From Acholoe squamosa (Eukaryota; Annelida; Polychaeta; Phyllodocida; Polynoidae): DNA of 64,000 bases. The position numbers were made by a program, and so were the translations under genes. Each line of letters begins with the position of its first letter. Within the stretch, counting starts at the first letter, position 1. Location: the NCBI GenBank assembly GCA_949317995.1, contig OX439036.1, positions 3,093,207-3,157,206 on the forward strand, written 5' to 3'. The notes beneath the pieces were generated by a model that saw only the letters and a program-made list of their open reading frames with translations, was not told the origin of the DNA and did not search any database. Positions 33,067 through 45,875 of the stretch are shown one piece after another.

Positions 33067-33600
33067 TCATTTCGTATGCTCTCTTAAACTGGTCTCTCTA
33101 AGAGATTCTACAAACATCAATGTGCATGGGGCTTCAGGACTTATCCCTATAACTCCATATACAAAGTCTGCGGGCATTTTGATATCCTCCCCAAATACTA
33201 ATAAATTTGGAGAGCGGTTCGTCGCAGAATGTACAGTGCTGTTATAAGCATGCACTACAATGTCACATTGTTCGTCCCAATCATCCTGGCAAGAATTCAT
33301 CAAGGGTTATCAACATTCAATTAAATCTCTCAACCTGTCCTTCAGACTGTGGCCTTTATGGGTTAGTTTGAGTTTTACAGATTGCTAAATAACGACACAT
33401 TTCTGGCCACAAGTTAGATTCGAACTCTCTCCCTTGATTGCTGTGCATCATTAATGGAGCCCCTAAGTGTAGGACCCATCCTCACGAAAGCAATAGCACA
33501 GGTGGCAGCCTTGTGATCAGGTAAGGGGTATACTCAGGTATACTTAGTGTAATAATCGGTCACCACCATCATACATGTGTAGAGGTACGTTTTATACTTA
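33067..33600 (-). pseudogene. Ty3/gypsy integrase core relic (different family)
   Basis: Minus-strand reading from about 33600 gives MMVVTDYYTKYT, PLPDHKAAT, QSRE.EFESNLWPEMC and ICKTQTNP in shifting frames, then an open part 33303-33067 with AYNSTVHSATNRSPNLLVFG and MPADF. This is the core and C-side of a gypsy-type integrase (family pattern of D..T.W, FxSxLW, AYN.SxH.ST..SP..L.FG). Clearly different from the integrase of copies A-C. Several stops and frameshifts; no partner domains upstream or downstream on this strand. Confidence 0.65.
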
Positions 33601-33603
33601 ACC

Positions 33604-33867
33604 ATAGCGTTGGGTACCGTCTGGCATGGCGGGTGAGTCGAGTCGTCGGATGTTCCTCAGGTTCCGGATAGGTGGCAGCACTGATCCGGGTCTGTGGGGA
33701 CATCTGACGGCGAACACCTAGGTTCTTATATAAAGACCAGGGCTCAGCCGCTACGCCAGAGGCCCTTCTGGCCTCCGATCATGTATACACTTGAATCACC
33801 GTCTTGCTCTTTCTTTCCCGAATAGTAAGGCCCGAACCACCAGGTCCGTAAGACTAAAACCGTTACA
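33604..33867 (+). repeat. Putative LTR end (left edge undefined)
   Basis: Contains TTATATAAAG (about 33726) as TATA candidate and ends GTTACA one base before a good primer-binding site. The left boundary is not determinable; it lies after the integrase relic. Confidence 0.4.
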
Positions 33868-33868
33868 C

Positions 33869-33883
33869 TGGTGCCGTGACCAG
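33869..33883 (+). other. Primer-binding site TGGTGCCGTGACCAG
   Basis: TGG start, one base after a CA-ending segment. TGGTGCCGTGACC-type sequences follow the 5' LTR of many metazoan LTR elements. It marks the start of an internal region on the plus strand. Confidence 0.55.
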
Positions 33884-35303
33884 TTAATTCTGGTGTATAG
33901 CCCGGACGTTATAACGTCAGAACGGCTAGTACATGGGTTAGATAGACTCACGGAAGCTAACCCAGAAGGGCAATCGGTTGCCCAGGAGAATGGCAATGGG
34001 TCATTGTTGATCCAAACCCATTCGAACTCCCGAGATGCAGACTCTGCATCTTGGAGAGATCCCGAACCTCACTATAAATTGGATAGTGAGGAGAACATAC
34101 CAGACTCTGTACGGTGAGAACAATCCATACAGAGACAGGGTAATTTGATAAGTCAACAGTCACTTGTTGACGAATTAAGTAATTCGATGTTCGAAGTTGG
34201 TGGTAGTACTAACCCAGAACATCCGGCACCTATGCCAAAGAGGGTTACGTTTGGAAAACTACTATACATTATACCCATACCCGGATTACCCATATTAGAT
34301 TATAGCGCCATAGACAGCGATGTAACCTATGCGGTACCGGAAGGTGAGGAATTTAAACAACCCGATGTCCTGTTGTTAAACGAAACCTACATAACTTTGA
34401 ACGAGAATCTAAACACCTTGATCAAAGCGAAGGATGAAGTAATCAATGAAAAACTACATCTAGAAGAAGACTTAATCGGTATGCGAAGTGAATTCGAAAC
34501 CAGGAAGAGTGCGTACATGAAGGAATTAGAAAATTAAAAAATAAAACTTCAAGAGATGAGAAAGTCATTCAATAAAGAATATGACAATAGGGACACTCGT
34601 ATCCAGACATACATAGATACGAACGATCAATTAAGTCTTGATAAGGCGAATTACAAATCTGAAATAAGCCGATATCAAAGCGAATTGGAAAAAACAAGCT
34701 GAAGACAATGAAACGATCCGGGTGGATATTATAGCTTATAATAACCAACTGGAAGAAGATAGACAGAAACTCACGAATGAGCTTCAGGAATTGCAAACTA
34801 CTACAATAACCCTAGAAAAATATGTAGAAGCCGCACAATTGACTTTAGGTACTATAGATCCAAATGTGGTCTCTACAATGTTGGCGAAATCATCCCATGA
34901 TGAAACTCCCACCAGATTCAACCCATTTGTTAGCGATGGGGCTGATAAAAATGTAGTATCCGGAATCTATAAGAAACCGGATAACACCGCAGCTAGCGGA
35001 ATGAGTATCCAAAATAGTAATTGCCCACAGGGGACTACTAATAAAGGATCCACGAATAGTGCACCTACACCTCAAGCTCCGGTGCTTGATACAGTAGGCC
35101 CTGCACCACCGGTACCGGATTTGAGTAATAAAATTAGAGCGACTCACGTTAATGCAACTAGTGTATATAATACTACACCAGTAGCTCAACCGCAAGTACT
35201 GGGACCACCGAGAAATATACTCCACCATCGTATTTTTCTCAACCCGGTCATAGTACACCGGCAGGTCGAAGATTGCCTAACCCGCCAATATGGCAAAGTC
35301 TAA
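33884..35303 (+). pseudogene. Coiled-coil gag-like frame downstream of the orphan PBS
   Basis: Frames 33791-34117, 34145-34537 and 34722-35303 form one broken reading: an acidic N-terminal part, then about 150 residues with heptad-like LNENLNTLIKAKDEV...LEEDL and LEEDRQKLTNELQEL, then a Pro/Thr/Asn-rich tail. One stop (34118), one TAA (34535) and at least one frameshift near 34690 interrupt it. The place directly after a PBS suggests gag, but no capsid motif or zinc knuckle is seen, so the identity is inferred from position. No pol follows; Polinton sequence starts within 200 bases. Confidence 0.4.
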
Positions 35304-35439
35304 CAAACTGACCAAGAAGGACAAAGAAAAGAGATGAGTGGTGGCTAAATATACTGACGTCAAAGCACCCTCAAGTTTCACCAGCGCCACCAAACTCCAG
35401 ATATATCATTTCAGCAACCGAAACCCCGCTTTAATCCGA

Positions 35440-36384
35440 GACGCCTTGGGATCTCTCGACGCCTAGACTAAACATAAACCTATTAGGAAAAAATTTGCAA
35501 GGAAAAAAATTGCAAGGAACAAGACAATAACCGGGGGAATCAATCAACAGTAGCAGTTAGATCTGATGGACATGCAAGCTTTGGCATCTCACAAAGACGG
35601 GTTCCAGTACATGGTAACGGCCATCAATGTTTCTTCCAGGTACGTGGGGCTGCTCCCATCAAATCTAAAGGCGGCGCAGCTGTCACCGAGGCATTCGAGG
35701 TAATGACTACCAAGAGACAGCCGCGCTCTGTTCAGACAGACAAGGGGAAAGAATTTCTGAACAAGACCTTCCAAGATCACCTGAAGAGCAAAGTTTTTCA
35801 CCAGCGAATACAACAACATCAAAGCTAGTCTAGTGGAGCGTTTGACAGAGAAGTATGAAGGAGAAGCTGTGGCACTATTTCACACACAAGACGTATTGGA
35901 CCAGGTGGTGTCTTCTTACAATCACACTCACCCCCAAAACGTTGAAAATGCCACCTGCTAACGTCAGCTCGGAAAATAGCGAAAATATTTTTTACAGACA
36001 TGAGCTCCCTACTAAGAAACAAATCGCGGAAATATGGAAAAAGACAGACCCTAGGACGTCATCGCTCCAGGCGACAGAGTGAGAATGTTGAGAACTAAAG
36101 GACCCTTTGATAAAGGTTACGAGGGAAATTGGAAGGAGGAAGTGGTCAATGTCGCCAAAACAATGGGTAGCAGATGGTTAGAGCTAAAAGACGACACCAG
36201 GGAGGAAATAAAGGGCGCGATTTATCCGGTGGAGGTTCAGAAGGTCTCCAAGAGACGTTACGGCAAGACTTACCTGATAGACAAGGTTTTGCACTACAAG
36301 ACCAGTGACAAGTTCAACGAGTGGATTTCTGGAAAATCACATAGGACACTATCTCTGAGAAAAGATGAACATCACCCTACCTAG
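35440..36384 (+). pseudogene. Polinton/Maverick integrase (c-integrase) relic
   Basis: Reads KPIRKKFARKK, TITGGINQQ, a stop in place of an expected Trp, then QLDLMDMQALASHKDGFQYM, IKSKGGAAVTEAF, QTDKGKEFLNKTFQ and, after frameshifts, YNNIKASLVERF: the DDE integrase core of Polintons with Asp, Asp and Glu all visible. The open end 36079-36384 contains GYEGNWKEE, LKDDTREEIKGAIYPVEVQKV and KVLHYKTSDKFNEWI, the C-terminal SH3/chromo-like part of this family. It would insert the large linear DNA of a virus-like transposon. Dead through stops and frame changes. Confidence 0.8.
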
Positions 36385-37363
36385 CAACAGATCTATGGAC
36401 TATTACCCTCAGAACACTTTGACCTCTTTCCGAACCCACTTCGCCTCACCCTCGTTTTATCAGAGGACCATGAAGCAGCTCTCAGTGAAATCATTCTCCC
36501 GACAGAATGGAGCAGCGTGTAAGAAGACGACTTGATCATGATCGTTCCTCTGCGCATAAAGAACTCACTAGCTGAGGCGAAAAGAGTTTTCAATGAGAAG
36601 AGAAACTTCAAGAGAAATCCCAAGGTGGACTGGAGGATGGTGGACAGAGCGATCAACCTGCAGAAGATCATCAGAAGCACTAATCCTCTAACTAGGGCGG
36701 AGGAAAACTTCGTTGACCAAATAACACCGGAGCTGTTAGAAAAAGAGTTGGAGGAGCAGATATTGAAACCTGGGAAGGAGTCAAAGTTGACACAAGAAAA
36801 TTCCCTATACAAACGATTCCTGTCGACGTCCAACAAGAGGTGGAAAATGAGGAGTCTGGCACAGACCATGGTTCAATACATGGAGAGAAAAATGTGGGTG
36901 CGAAAGTTGCTGCGGAACATAGTCCCCATACCACCCATTTTCACGGGAAACAATGCTCAGTTCATCGAGCGCTTGAACCATCTCCTGACAGATAATTTAG
37001 AAGGTAAGAACTTCCTGCAAAATTCGAAGGAAGTCTTCTCGCTGATGAGATGCATCACCATCAACATGCCAAGACACACTTGCGTCCTCATCACTGAACA
37101 TCTGGTGCACATTCTTGGATTCGGGGTGAAGACTCATCACCGGAGTCTACATCATGGACCCCTTCAGAGATGTGTACTCTGTGTATACATACACATTTGC
37201 TATTCAAGAGAGACGAGTGGGTGACATGCAAGTACCTCTGTTACGCTGTGTTGCAGTCGACAGAAGTGGAAAGCGGAAAGGGGGAATGCAAGCTATCTAC
37301 CTCCGACATGAAGAGGGAGCACAGTTTTTTTTTGCCAACAACAAACCCCCTCCTAGGCCCTGA
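36365..37363 (+). pseudogene. Polinton penton-like (PY) capsid protein relic
   Basis: Starts ATG 36365 with NITLPSNRSMDYYPQNTLTSF, then in another frame EAALSEIILPTEWSSV: the start expected of the Polinton minor capsid (PY) family. The middle (36532-37140) is Lys-rich and only partly recognisable, ending HLVHILGFG. The end 37154-37363 gives VYTYTFAIQERRVGDMQVPLLRCV, matching the family's C-terminal region. At least two frameshifts. Immediately downstream of the integrase, so one partial Polinton is represented. ATPase, protease, polymerase and major capsid are not found in the window. Confidence 0.7.
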
Positions 37364-37650
37364 CACACAAATTAAACCCCCCCAGCACCAGACGCACCAA
37401 AGGAATGGTGCAAGTCTACACCATTTAGTTTTACCAATCGCCATATACCATTAACATGAAAGCCAAAGAGACGCTGATTCAGTGGCGCCGCATGGTGTCT
37501 TAGATCAGAACTAAAGTCTGAAACTATTGACGAATGGCCCTCCGCCGGTCTGGTCGTATTACAACGGAACCAACTTAGAGTCCTTAGTAAGAGTTTCTAC
37601 CTATCTGCCAAGGTTTGTAAAAACTGGCCCTTGTAATAAGACTAATTTTT

Positions 37651-37685
37651 TAGCGCCTCCCGCGAAGCGGTACGGGAGTGCGCTA
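37651..37685. repeat. GC-rich hairpin
   Basis: TAGCGCCTCCCG pairs with CGGGAGTGCGCTA (one bulged base) around CGAAGCGGTA. Stands out from AT-rich surroundings; could be a transposon end or a small structured RNA. Confidence 0.7.
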
Positions 37686-40600
37686 TGATGATTTCATTTG
37701 CCCCATGTGATGAGGTCTCACAATACAAAATAACAGTGGGAGGCATTTTTTTACGCGGTCACAACGGCATTTCTTGGTAATGCCTCTGAGTTAATTTTGG
37801 TATTGTTGGACCCCAATCCCCACAGGCTATAACTCCTGGAGGGACATAGCTTGTGCACCAACAAACCCCCAGAATCAGGCAATTGGCTGGAGGATGTGCA
37901 GCAACACACCTCCAGGATTCACCTGCCCCTGCACTCTGGCCATATCGACCAGGAAAATCAAGTTCAAACCATTAACATTCAATAGGACATACACAAACCT
38001 TTCAACATATCCTACCTCCAGCACCACCTACCTACCCGAGCTGGCACCCAACAAGATTGGTACCCTCCTGGTACCCATCATCACCAAACCTGCCATCTCC
38101 AGATACAGAGGACAGTGACTCCTCCTCCTCAGCCGAGCCAGGCAACCTGGCTTCAGTGGAAGAGGATTTCAAAGACCTCAATATCTCCTACTGTACAAGA
38201 ACAATCAAGAGGGTAGATGCAAGGAGAAAATCTTTAGCAGGAAGGCTCTATGACAGAACTCCCAGAAGCTACTGCAACCTACCTCCTGCCAGTGTCAGTG
38301 CTAACTCCAGTAAACTGAAGCATTAGAATTGAACTTTTCCACATGAACTCCTACTCAACCTTATATAATTTTAACATCTGATATTGTTGACCCCCCCGAG
38401 ACTACTCCTAAGGTGCTATACATAGTCTATAGAGTTTCCTATGGAAAAGCTGCTACCAATTTAATTTTCATCTTGAAATCATACTCCTGTACTCCTATTT
38501 GAAACACTGATCACAATTCTCCTACATTTTTATCACTCTGTGAAAGTTTGGAGTTGAGCTGACTGACATCCCAGCCCCAAAATCTTTAAGGTGCCACAGA
38601 GCCCCCATCATACAAAAAATGTAACATGATGCCAACAGTAGACTGGAGAAAATCGTTGGCCATATCTCCACTGATAAACCTGTATGTGGAGGAGCCTTAG
38701 CCACTGTTGGACAACTCCCCACTGGTGGACACTACCCCCCAGTGAGTGTTCTTATCTCCTGGTTAACATAGTGATCACATTAGTGCAGGTGTTGGACAAT
38801 CCTCCAACAGTGGGGGTTATTCAGGTGGGGAAGTGTGACAGGGGGTATGGAGTAAACAGAAAACAGATAATTTGAAATCATTTCGATACAGTAAATGCAG
38901 CATATCTCATCATACATAAGTTTGTTTTGAATAGGTTCAAACTCATACCTGGATAATTACAAGGTCTACCACTATAAAGGTCAACCTCTTTGCACACATC
39001 ATTATTGCCTTGCACAAATTGCCTTTTCTACACTTAACCTTACAGCATGGCATATTCAACCAAAAGTGTTGGAGGATGGACCAACGTTTTTCACTCCTCC
39101 AATGGAGGAGGCTTGCCAATGTTTTCCAAGCCTGTACACCATTATTTAAACTCAACCATGTTCATGTATTTTTTGGGTTTTAGTCATAGTAGAAAATATT
39201 TTTATGTGAAATTCCGAAATCATTTTTCTGGAAAAACACCACCCAAAAACCTTTTTATTGTCAAAATGTCCCAGAGAACACCACCTTTGACAAAACAACA
39301 ACCTCAAAAGTCCCAAAGAATACTACCTCCACTATGCCTTATAATTCCTTATAATTATCTTTCCTTTAACCTCTTGCAGAGACGAAGTGGGAACGTGGGG
39401 ATATGTTAATGGACTGTTCTATGTATTATAATTATCAACATATTCAAACCAAGCTGACCAAGCTTCCCCCTGTATAATCCAAGGCTACCCAATTTTTAAC
39501 CTGACAGGGTGAGTGATTCACTCACCCCCGTCTGACTCACTCACCTCCATCCTCCTCCACTGAACACCCCCAGGTTCCACTTGAAGACATGATATCATAT
39601 GCTATTGTTGGCCTCACCTGCCCTGGTGACTCACTCCTGAGAGCACCTCCCTCCCTACTACTTCGGATTGGACTGGATCTAACCAGATAGGGGGTGAGCT
39701 GCTTATCTCTCAGATTGAGTCACTGCGCACTTCCAGAATAGCACATGAGTAACACTGAGTGGGACTCCCTTTATAAACAGGCAGAACTATCTCAGGGGAT
39801 CTTATTCTTCTCCAAACCTAGACCCTATGACACTAAGGTGCCTTGGCTCCAGGATATAGCTCAGACAGACTGGCGAGTACCATACTGTTATACTGTATTG
39901 ACTACTCGCATGCCAATCTTACAATAAAGCTGGATCATCAACTGACTTGTCTGGACTCCTGTTACCTCACTTCATGACATGTAATGACCTGTTGACAGTA
40001 TCAACCCCGTAGAGTTTTCATAAGTGCAGCCCTGGTGAGTTACTCACGAGGGACGCATTCATGACCATAACATTCACTGCGTATGATGCATTAGTGACCT
40101 TAAAAGATTTGAGATCATCATTGTTAACAAAATATGGGGAAAAAATGCCAAAAGTAATCAAACTTACAGATGTAGAGTTAGCAAAGGTAGTATTTGAAAG
40201 ATAAAGAAAGTTTTGTGTATCCCTCTCTAATATTGGGGTGGGGAGACACCCAACTAGCCCCAGGTATTTATGTGACCTCCTGGTAACCAAGCACACAGCA
40301 CCACAGGATGTGTGATGTATTGTGGGACCGTCCTGGTTCAGGATGGTGTGAGAGAGGTAATTCGCAGGACTGCGAGGCCATCATAATGTTTAATGTTAAG
40401 AGGGTTGATTCAAGCTTGTCTTGTAGCACATGTTTGTCTTTTGAGTATGATTTGATTCTTCGTATTATCTCTTGTTTATGCTGAATTTGCTGAAGTTGTC
40501 TTGTTTCAGATATTCCTTAGGTTTCGTAGTAGCGCCAATTATCCCTTCTAGTCTGTACCAAAGCCTCATGTGCCATATACAGCCATGTCACTCCCTATGC

Positions 40601-40877
40601 TACTAGATATACCAGTGCTGTGATGCAAAGTATGCTCCCTCTTCATGAAGCCTTCTCTGATCTCATCAGGCATTTCATATATGAACCTTAAATAGTGCAT
40701 TCCTTTCATAATGAATGTTACCAGCACCAAAAGGCATTGGAATAATCTCATCTGATTAGACAGGGCATAACACAAAATTAGTTCAAAATGGCTGCCATAT
40801 ACAAAATTCTAACTAGCATAAATAGTTCAAATGGATTTCCTCCTGGATGAAAGGTATTTCTTCCTGGACAGTGGAAA

Positions 40878-40919
40878 AAACCTGGAAGAAACCTATTTTG
40901 TATGGTTTCTTCCAGGTTT
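40878..40919. repeat. Perfect 16-bp inverted repeat
   Basis: AAACCTGGAAGAAACC (40878-40893) and its exact reverse complement (40904-40919), 10-base loop. Flanking copies of TTCCTGGA and CTTCCAG extend the relation. Confidence 0.85.
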
Positions 40920-41654
40920 CTTCCAGAAGAAACTTAAAGAATCTCAGAACACTCTTTGAAAAAAGTATGTAAGCCATGACTTTTGCTAAGTTCACCTGCT
41001 ATGGTAAAGAGACAGACTGATGATGATCTATGAAAGCAAGACCTTATATAAGAAAACTAGTTTTCTTGCAACTGTAACTCGATTGCCTTTAATATTTGGA
41101 TCAATTGAGTGTCTACAACACCCCTCTCAAAAGATCACTCCCATAGTGTTAAAGCTTTAGCTCTAGCTTAGATAAGTGTATCAAATGTGCTGCAGGTTCA
41201 GTAGATGACATGACAATGTGCCGCTGTTGAACCGATTCTTACCCTCGAACCATATCAAGCCAAAGCATGAATTCTAACACTCTAGATACCAAGTGATGAT
41301 TTGGTATGTAATGGCTTCTACTTTGTTCAGTGTAATAAGAAAAAACAAGGTGGAGAATAGTTGATAGACATGGGTTTCATCCATCTCAAAGCCAAAAAAC
41401 TAGGGAAATGTCTACAATCAAAACATAGCACAAGCTCCAATAGGCGGCATCGGGCAGCACCATGAGAGACGACACAGGTATTCCTTTGTTTTTTTTGTTT
41501 ACATGTGTTGCTGAGAACAATGGTTTTTGGCGTGCTGCCTGTAACGCTGCCGCTCCATACCGCATAGTGGAGCCCTGACTATAGTCAAAAATGGTATCAC
41601 ACAATATCAATATCTCTTTGGCTGCTCATCTTTCACTTTCAGTATCTTAATATT

Positions 41655-41726
41655 TGTGGATCAACACGGATAAAGGTACGCCCGCACATCCCCTTGCGGG
41701 CATACCTTTTACCATGTTGATCCACA
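41655..41726. repeat. MITE-like hairpin, 32-bp arms
   Basis: 41655-41686 pairs with 41695-41726 with about four mismatches (TGTGGATCAACA outermost, CCCGCA / TGCGGG innermost), 8-base loop. Looks like a short miniature inverted-repeat element. Confidence 0.8.
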
Positions 41727-43837
41727 TTTCTGGAATGATTATCTAGCTTTTAGAATAGGAAAAAAAACACAATTAAGAGATGATGGTCTGTTTTCAGACA
41801 AATGTGCCAAACAGATATTGAAAGTATAGTCTGGTAATTAACCCAGGGTAATTAACCTGTATAGAATGAGACTCGATCTACTGTGTATAACAGAAGAGAA
41901 AAACGATATAGCTTCATCTATATTATTTGACTCCCTGTTAATCAGAGTGAGTAATTATCTCTTACATTCTGTACTAGGATGTAGTTAAGTACATGACGCG
42001 ACTATGTTTACTGCACATCTTTATTGACCTGGCTATTCATCTTTCACTTTCAGTATCTCAACATTTATGTAATGATTATCGAACCTTATTTCAGAAAAGG
42101 GAAGAAAAAGACACAATTACCCTTTCACTTTAGTGGCCACACATACTAAATTCAGAATGATTAACATGCTGAGGCTTTTCAAAGAAGGGTTATGACTATT
42201 TAAGTGCTGCACCTGTGCCCTAGAGCAGGACATACTATTATTTTAGAGTTGTCTATTTAAGACCCCCCAGGTAGCAAAACTCATAGTAAATCAGATCATT
42301 TTAACATCCTGTGCTGATCCTCACATACATCATATTATTGCGCAAATTTTGTGGAAAAAAAATCCCATCGTATGTGCAAGACGTTTTCACTTCACTGTGA
42401 GATGTCTTTGCATGTCATACATCAATATGATGTACTTGAAACTCATCAAAATGATATCAATCTTGACATGTAAGCTGACTTTGGTTTATGTTATTAATAA
42501 GATGTTACTCATATATGTAATGTCTACATCAGTGTAACTATGCAAATGTGACGTGATATAAAGATGGATTCATTACATAAAAGATACTATTGAAATGGGA
42601 ATACTGACCACAAATCATAGTCAGATAGGATACCTCAATGAGAGATATCCCAAGACATAAGAATACTATGTCTATTACATGTGAATATTAATTCCTGCCT
42701 GGACACTCTGCACAGGATATACATTAAATACCTATTTAGTGAAAAGTATTCACAGGTATTTTATATCCATAGAGAGAGCACTGCACACTTAACCTAGCCC
42801 AGAGGCCGGGTTGTGATGTCTACTTAAGTCAAAAGTGGTTCTCATATATTTTCTTAAGGCCTTAAAGAGGTTTCTATCATGTGCATTGTTTGTTTAATCA
42901 TTATTTCTCCTTTGAATGTCACAGAAACAACAGACTACATATTGAAGAAGAACTTTTTTTCACTTTATTCCAATAACTGCAGGTGGTCGATTCACTTTGA
43001 TCCAACTATTTTTTGGGGAATGTGGCAAGGCAGATTAGGTAGTGAGTAAAGTGCTAGATGTGTCTGATACCAGAACTATCTAGGGGGTATAATCGTGACA
43101 TATCACTGACGTCATATTCTTACAAGAATACAACAGCTTTGAATTCACATCAAAATGACATAAACATCTCATGTAATATTTACTATGCTTGATTTATTCA
43201 AAAAACAAGTATTTGTAGTATTGCTGGTAAAACATCATTTTTCTCAAGAGCATAGAAAAATGAAATAGATGTAATTCTGTAATGTGCCAAGTTTAACCAG
43301 ATCAAGATATAATTTTGACATCACTCATGTGTCACTATATTACATTGCAAAATAACTACTATGAGATGTATTATTGATATAAATTGGTTCACATCTTTTT
43401 AACACTTCTAATATCATAGTATATTTATGACAGCATATGATGTGTATGATTGCACCAGATAAAGACATGGTTATGATGTCAAATAGGATATGTCTTTTTA
43501 CATCCCATATAGGATGCATCTTTTACATCAACATCTAGTAAATTCATCACATAAAAATCTTTACCTCCTAATGACATAATTATCTGGTCGGTTTCACATA
43601 ATAACATGAATATGGCGAGTATTGGACGTCTTTTTTATGTAAGGTGCTAGCTGGGTACAAAATAGTGTGACTTTTTTAACTGGAGTACAAGTAGCTAAAT
43701 AGCAGCCGATATTAGTGGCCACTTTTTATTAGGGGCTGATTATACTGACCAGTAGTGGGTAACTTCTGATGACTATCCTAGTCATAGGCCTCATGAGCTA
43801 CAGTATAATGTTGTGCAGTGTACCCCAGATGTTAGCC

Positions 43838-44090
43838 TTATGAGGTACACACAGTCACACAGAGTGTTCTTATGAGGTACACACACAGTTACATTGTGTA
43901 TTTATGAGGTACACACAAACACACACAGTTACTGAATGAGTCCTTATGAGGTACTCTGATTTTAGCATTGTGAGGTACACAGACAGAGTTTCACAGTGGG
44001 TCCTTATGGGGTACTCTGATGTAAGCCTTGAGAGGTACACAGACACAGATACACTGTATCTTCCTATGAGGCACACACACACATATATAC
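43838..44090. repeat. Degenerate minisatellite with GAGGTACACA units
   Basis: About five to six units of 40-60 bases built on TATGAGGTACACAC and ACAGTTACATTGTG. Confidence 0.75.
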
Positions 44091-44501
44091 AGGTGTAACC
44101 AGCAAATTTGGGACACTGTTGCACACTCCTCCAAAGTGAGGCATTCCTACATTCACCCAGCTTTCACTTAATTAGGGTTTAATTGAGAGCACAAGTCCAT
44201 TTTAGCTCCCATTAAACAGTAAACAGATAGAGTGCAAAATATCAAACTGGCCTCTAGTGCTCCGAATTAGACCAGTATGATGTGCCTAAACTGAGGACAT
44301 GGCCAGTGTTTCATAAGCATAGTGAGGAAATTTGTACAATTCAAATAGCTATCTTATATCTACTTTTCTGATCCTAATCGCAAGAGTATTCAGTCTATTT
44401 ATGAAGAATAGACTGTTTTTTAAATAAGCAAGATGTTATTACCTACCCATATGCTCAAACAAATTCGTGACTCAAACAATGTGTATGCAAACTGAGGACA
44501 G

Positions 44502-44507
44502 TATTTA
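44502..44507. other. Target-site duplication of copy C, left
   Basis: TATTTA immediately before the LTR; matched by TATTTA at 60136-60141. Confidence 0.85.
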
Positions 44508-45855
44508 TGTCATACTAGTAATTGGCATGATCAAGTTGTCATATGAGAAATATCATATGGCTAGTGGTGTATGGAGTAAATATCTCAAGGCTCTTATAAA
44601 TAGTGTTATTTCCAGTTGTCACTGGTTTATTCAGCTTTAGGCAACATGTAAGACATATCAATCATACAGTAGTTAGTATGTAGGTAATTTACACATACAG
44701 TAAACATACAGTAATTTATAAAGTATAATGTTCAGTTCCACTCCACCTGTGAGGTATTAATAATACAGTGTCCAGCATAGTTCTAGGTGGGTTCCCACAC
44801 CTAGCTCCTGACCTGCTGCTTAGAGGAATAATGTAATAATGGATAACTTTACCCTCTGGTGGAAGTCTTGAAGAAGATAGCCTCTGGCCACCAATGGTAG
44901 GAAACCAATGCCTGTCTAGCATAGTTTCACCATAGTGCAGTGGTATAGCAGGTAGCAGGAGATGACTGGAGATGTTACCTCTAGAGCGGTTCTTGGTGAT
45001 GTGTCCTCCTGGAGGTGCAGACAGGCTATTTGTAGCAAATCTTGGAAAAGCACCTCCAGACTGACTGGAGCCAGCAGCATCTGCCTAACTCTACAATTGT
45101 TTGAGGGGACTCTTTCAAGTGTCACAGGGGGACAAAGGACCCCCATGGACGCCGCTATGCCCCCCATTGTCTTGGTCGGTTCTGCATCTTTAGACCCTCA
45201 TATCTCAGTCGTTTATGCGTTTATAACCGCCATTTTGGGCATGCGCGGAGTTGAATATGCCAAATTTATAATGCCCGCTGGATAGGCGCGTAATTCGCGC
45301 CGGTTTGTCTGTAGTGCACTCAGAGCTCCTTTCAGTCTTCATGGCATAACTTCCTTAATAATGAGAGTTCCGCCTTGATCTTGGGCTCATTTTGACCGTC
45401 TAGTTATGGGCTTTCCATAAATGCTTTGATATTTGACCTAGATTGCTCAGGAGCGACGCTAGAGCGACCGGAAGGTTATGGCGTCGTGCTTATGTAACCC
45501 ATTGTTCAGTCCTTAGAGTGCTCAGACACTCATGACGGCGTCAGCGGTGCTCAGGCACCCGTGACGGCCGGTTGCATTCACTTACAAGTTATTAATTTGT
45601 GCATTGAACCATGAGGTCGCACACTGAGACCCTTATTCTTATTATATTGTGCAGTGAACCATTAGGTCGGAGCCTTTGATGTCATAAACTCTGTCTAACT
45701 GACTGTGGCTGGTGTGCAGTGGGGCATGAACGCTCTTATACAAAGTTTGAGCGCTTTTATAGCTCTTAGAACCAACCTATGTATTAATTTCATAGATATT
45801 CTTTGATTAATACAATAATATGTTAGAATTTATGGAATAATAAAATGGTATATCA
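44508..45855 (-). repeat. 3' LTR of copy C
   Basis: 1348 bases; in element direction it starts TGATATACC and ends GTATGACA. AATAAA signal at 44626-44631 (complement). Paired with 58787-60135. Confidence 0.95.
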
Positions 45856-45862
45856 TAGAATA

Positions 45863-45875
45863 CTCCCTCTCCCCC
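45863..45875 (-). promoter_or_regulatory. Polypurine tract, copy C
   Basis: GGGGGAGAGGGAG on the minus strand, seven bases before the LTR; counterpart of 17788-17800. Confidence 0.8.

Larger units (their letters stand above)
37364..44507. other. Long region without recognisable genes
   Basis: Small ORFs (for example 37894-38118, 38057-38326 and 39047-39409) resemble nothing I recognise. The region contains three clear hairpins and a minisatellite, listed separately, and otherwise reads as AT-rich non-coding DNA. Confidence 0.5.

Noticed and set aside
37894..38326. Pro/Thr-rich ORFs
   Set aside because: Composition only; no family, start context or conservation available.
44962..45285. 107-codon ORF inside the LTR of copy C (also 59241-59534 and antisense in copy B)
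   Set aside because: The frame ends differently in the two LTRs because of the C-run indel, and it has no resemblance or supporting signals; treated as chance.
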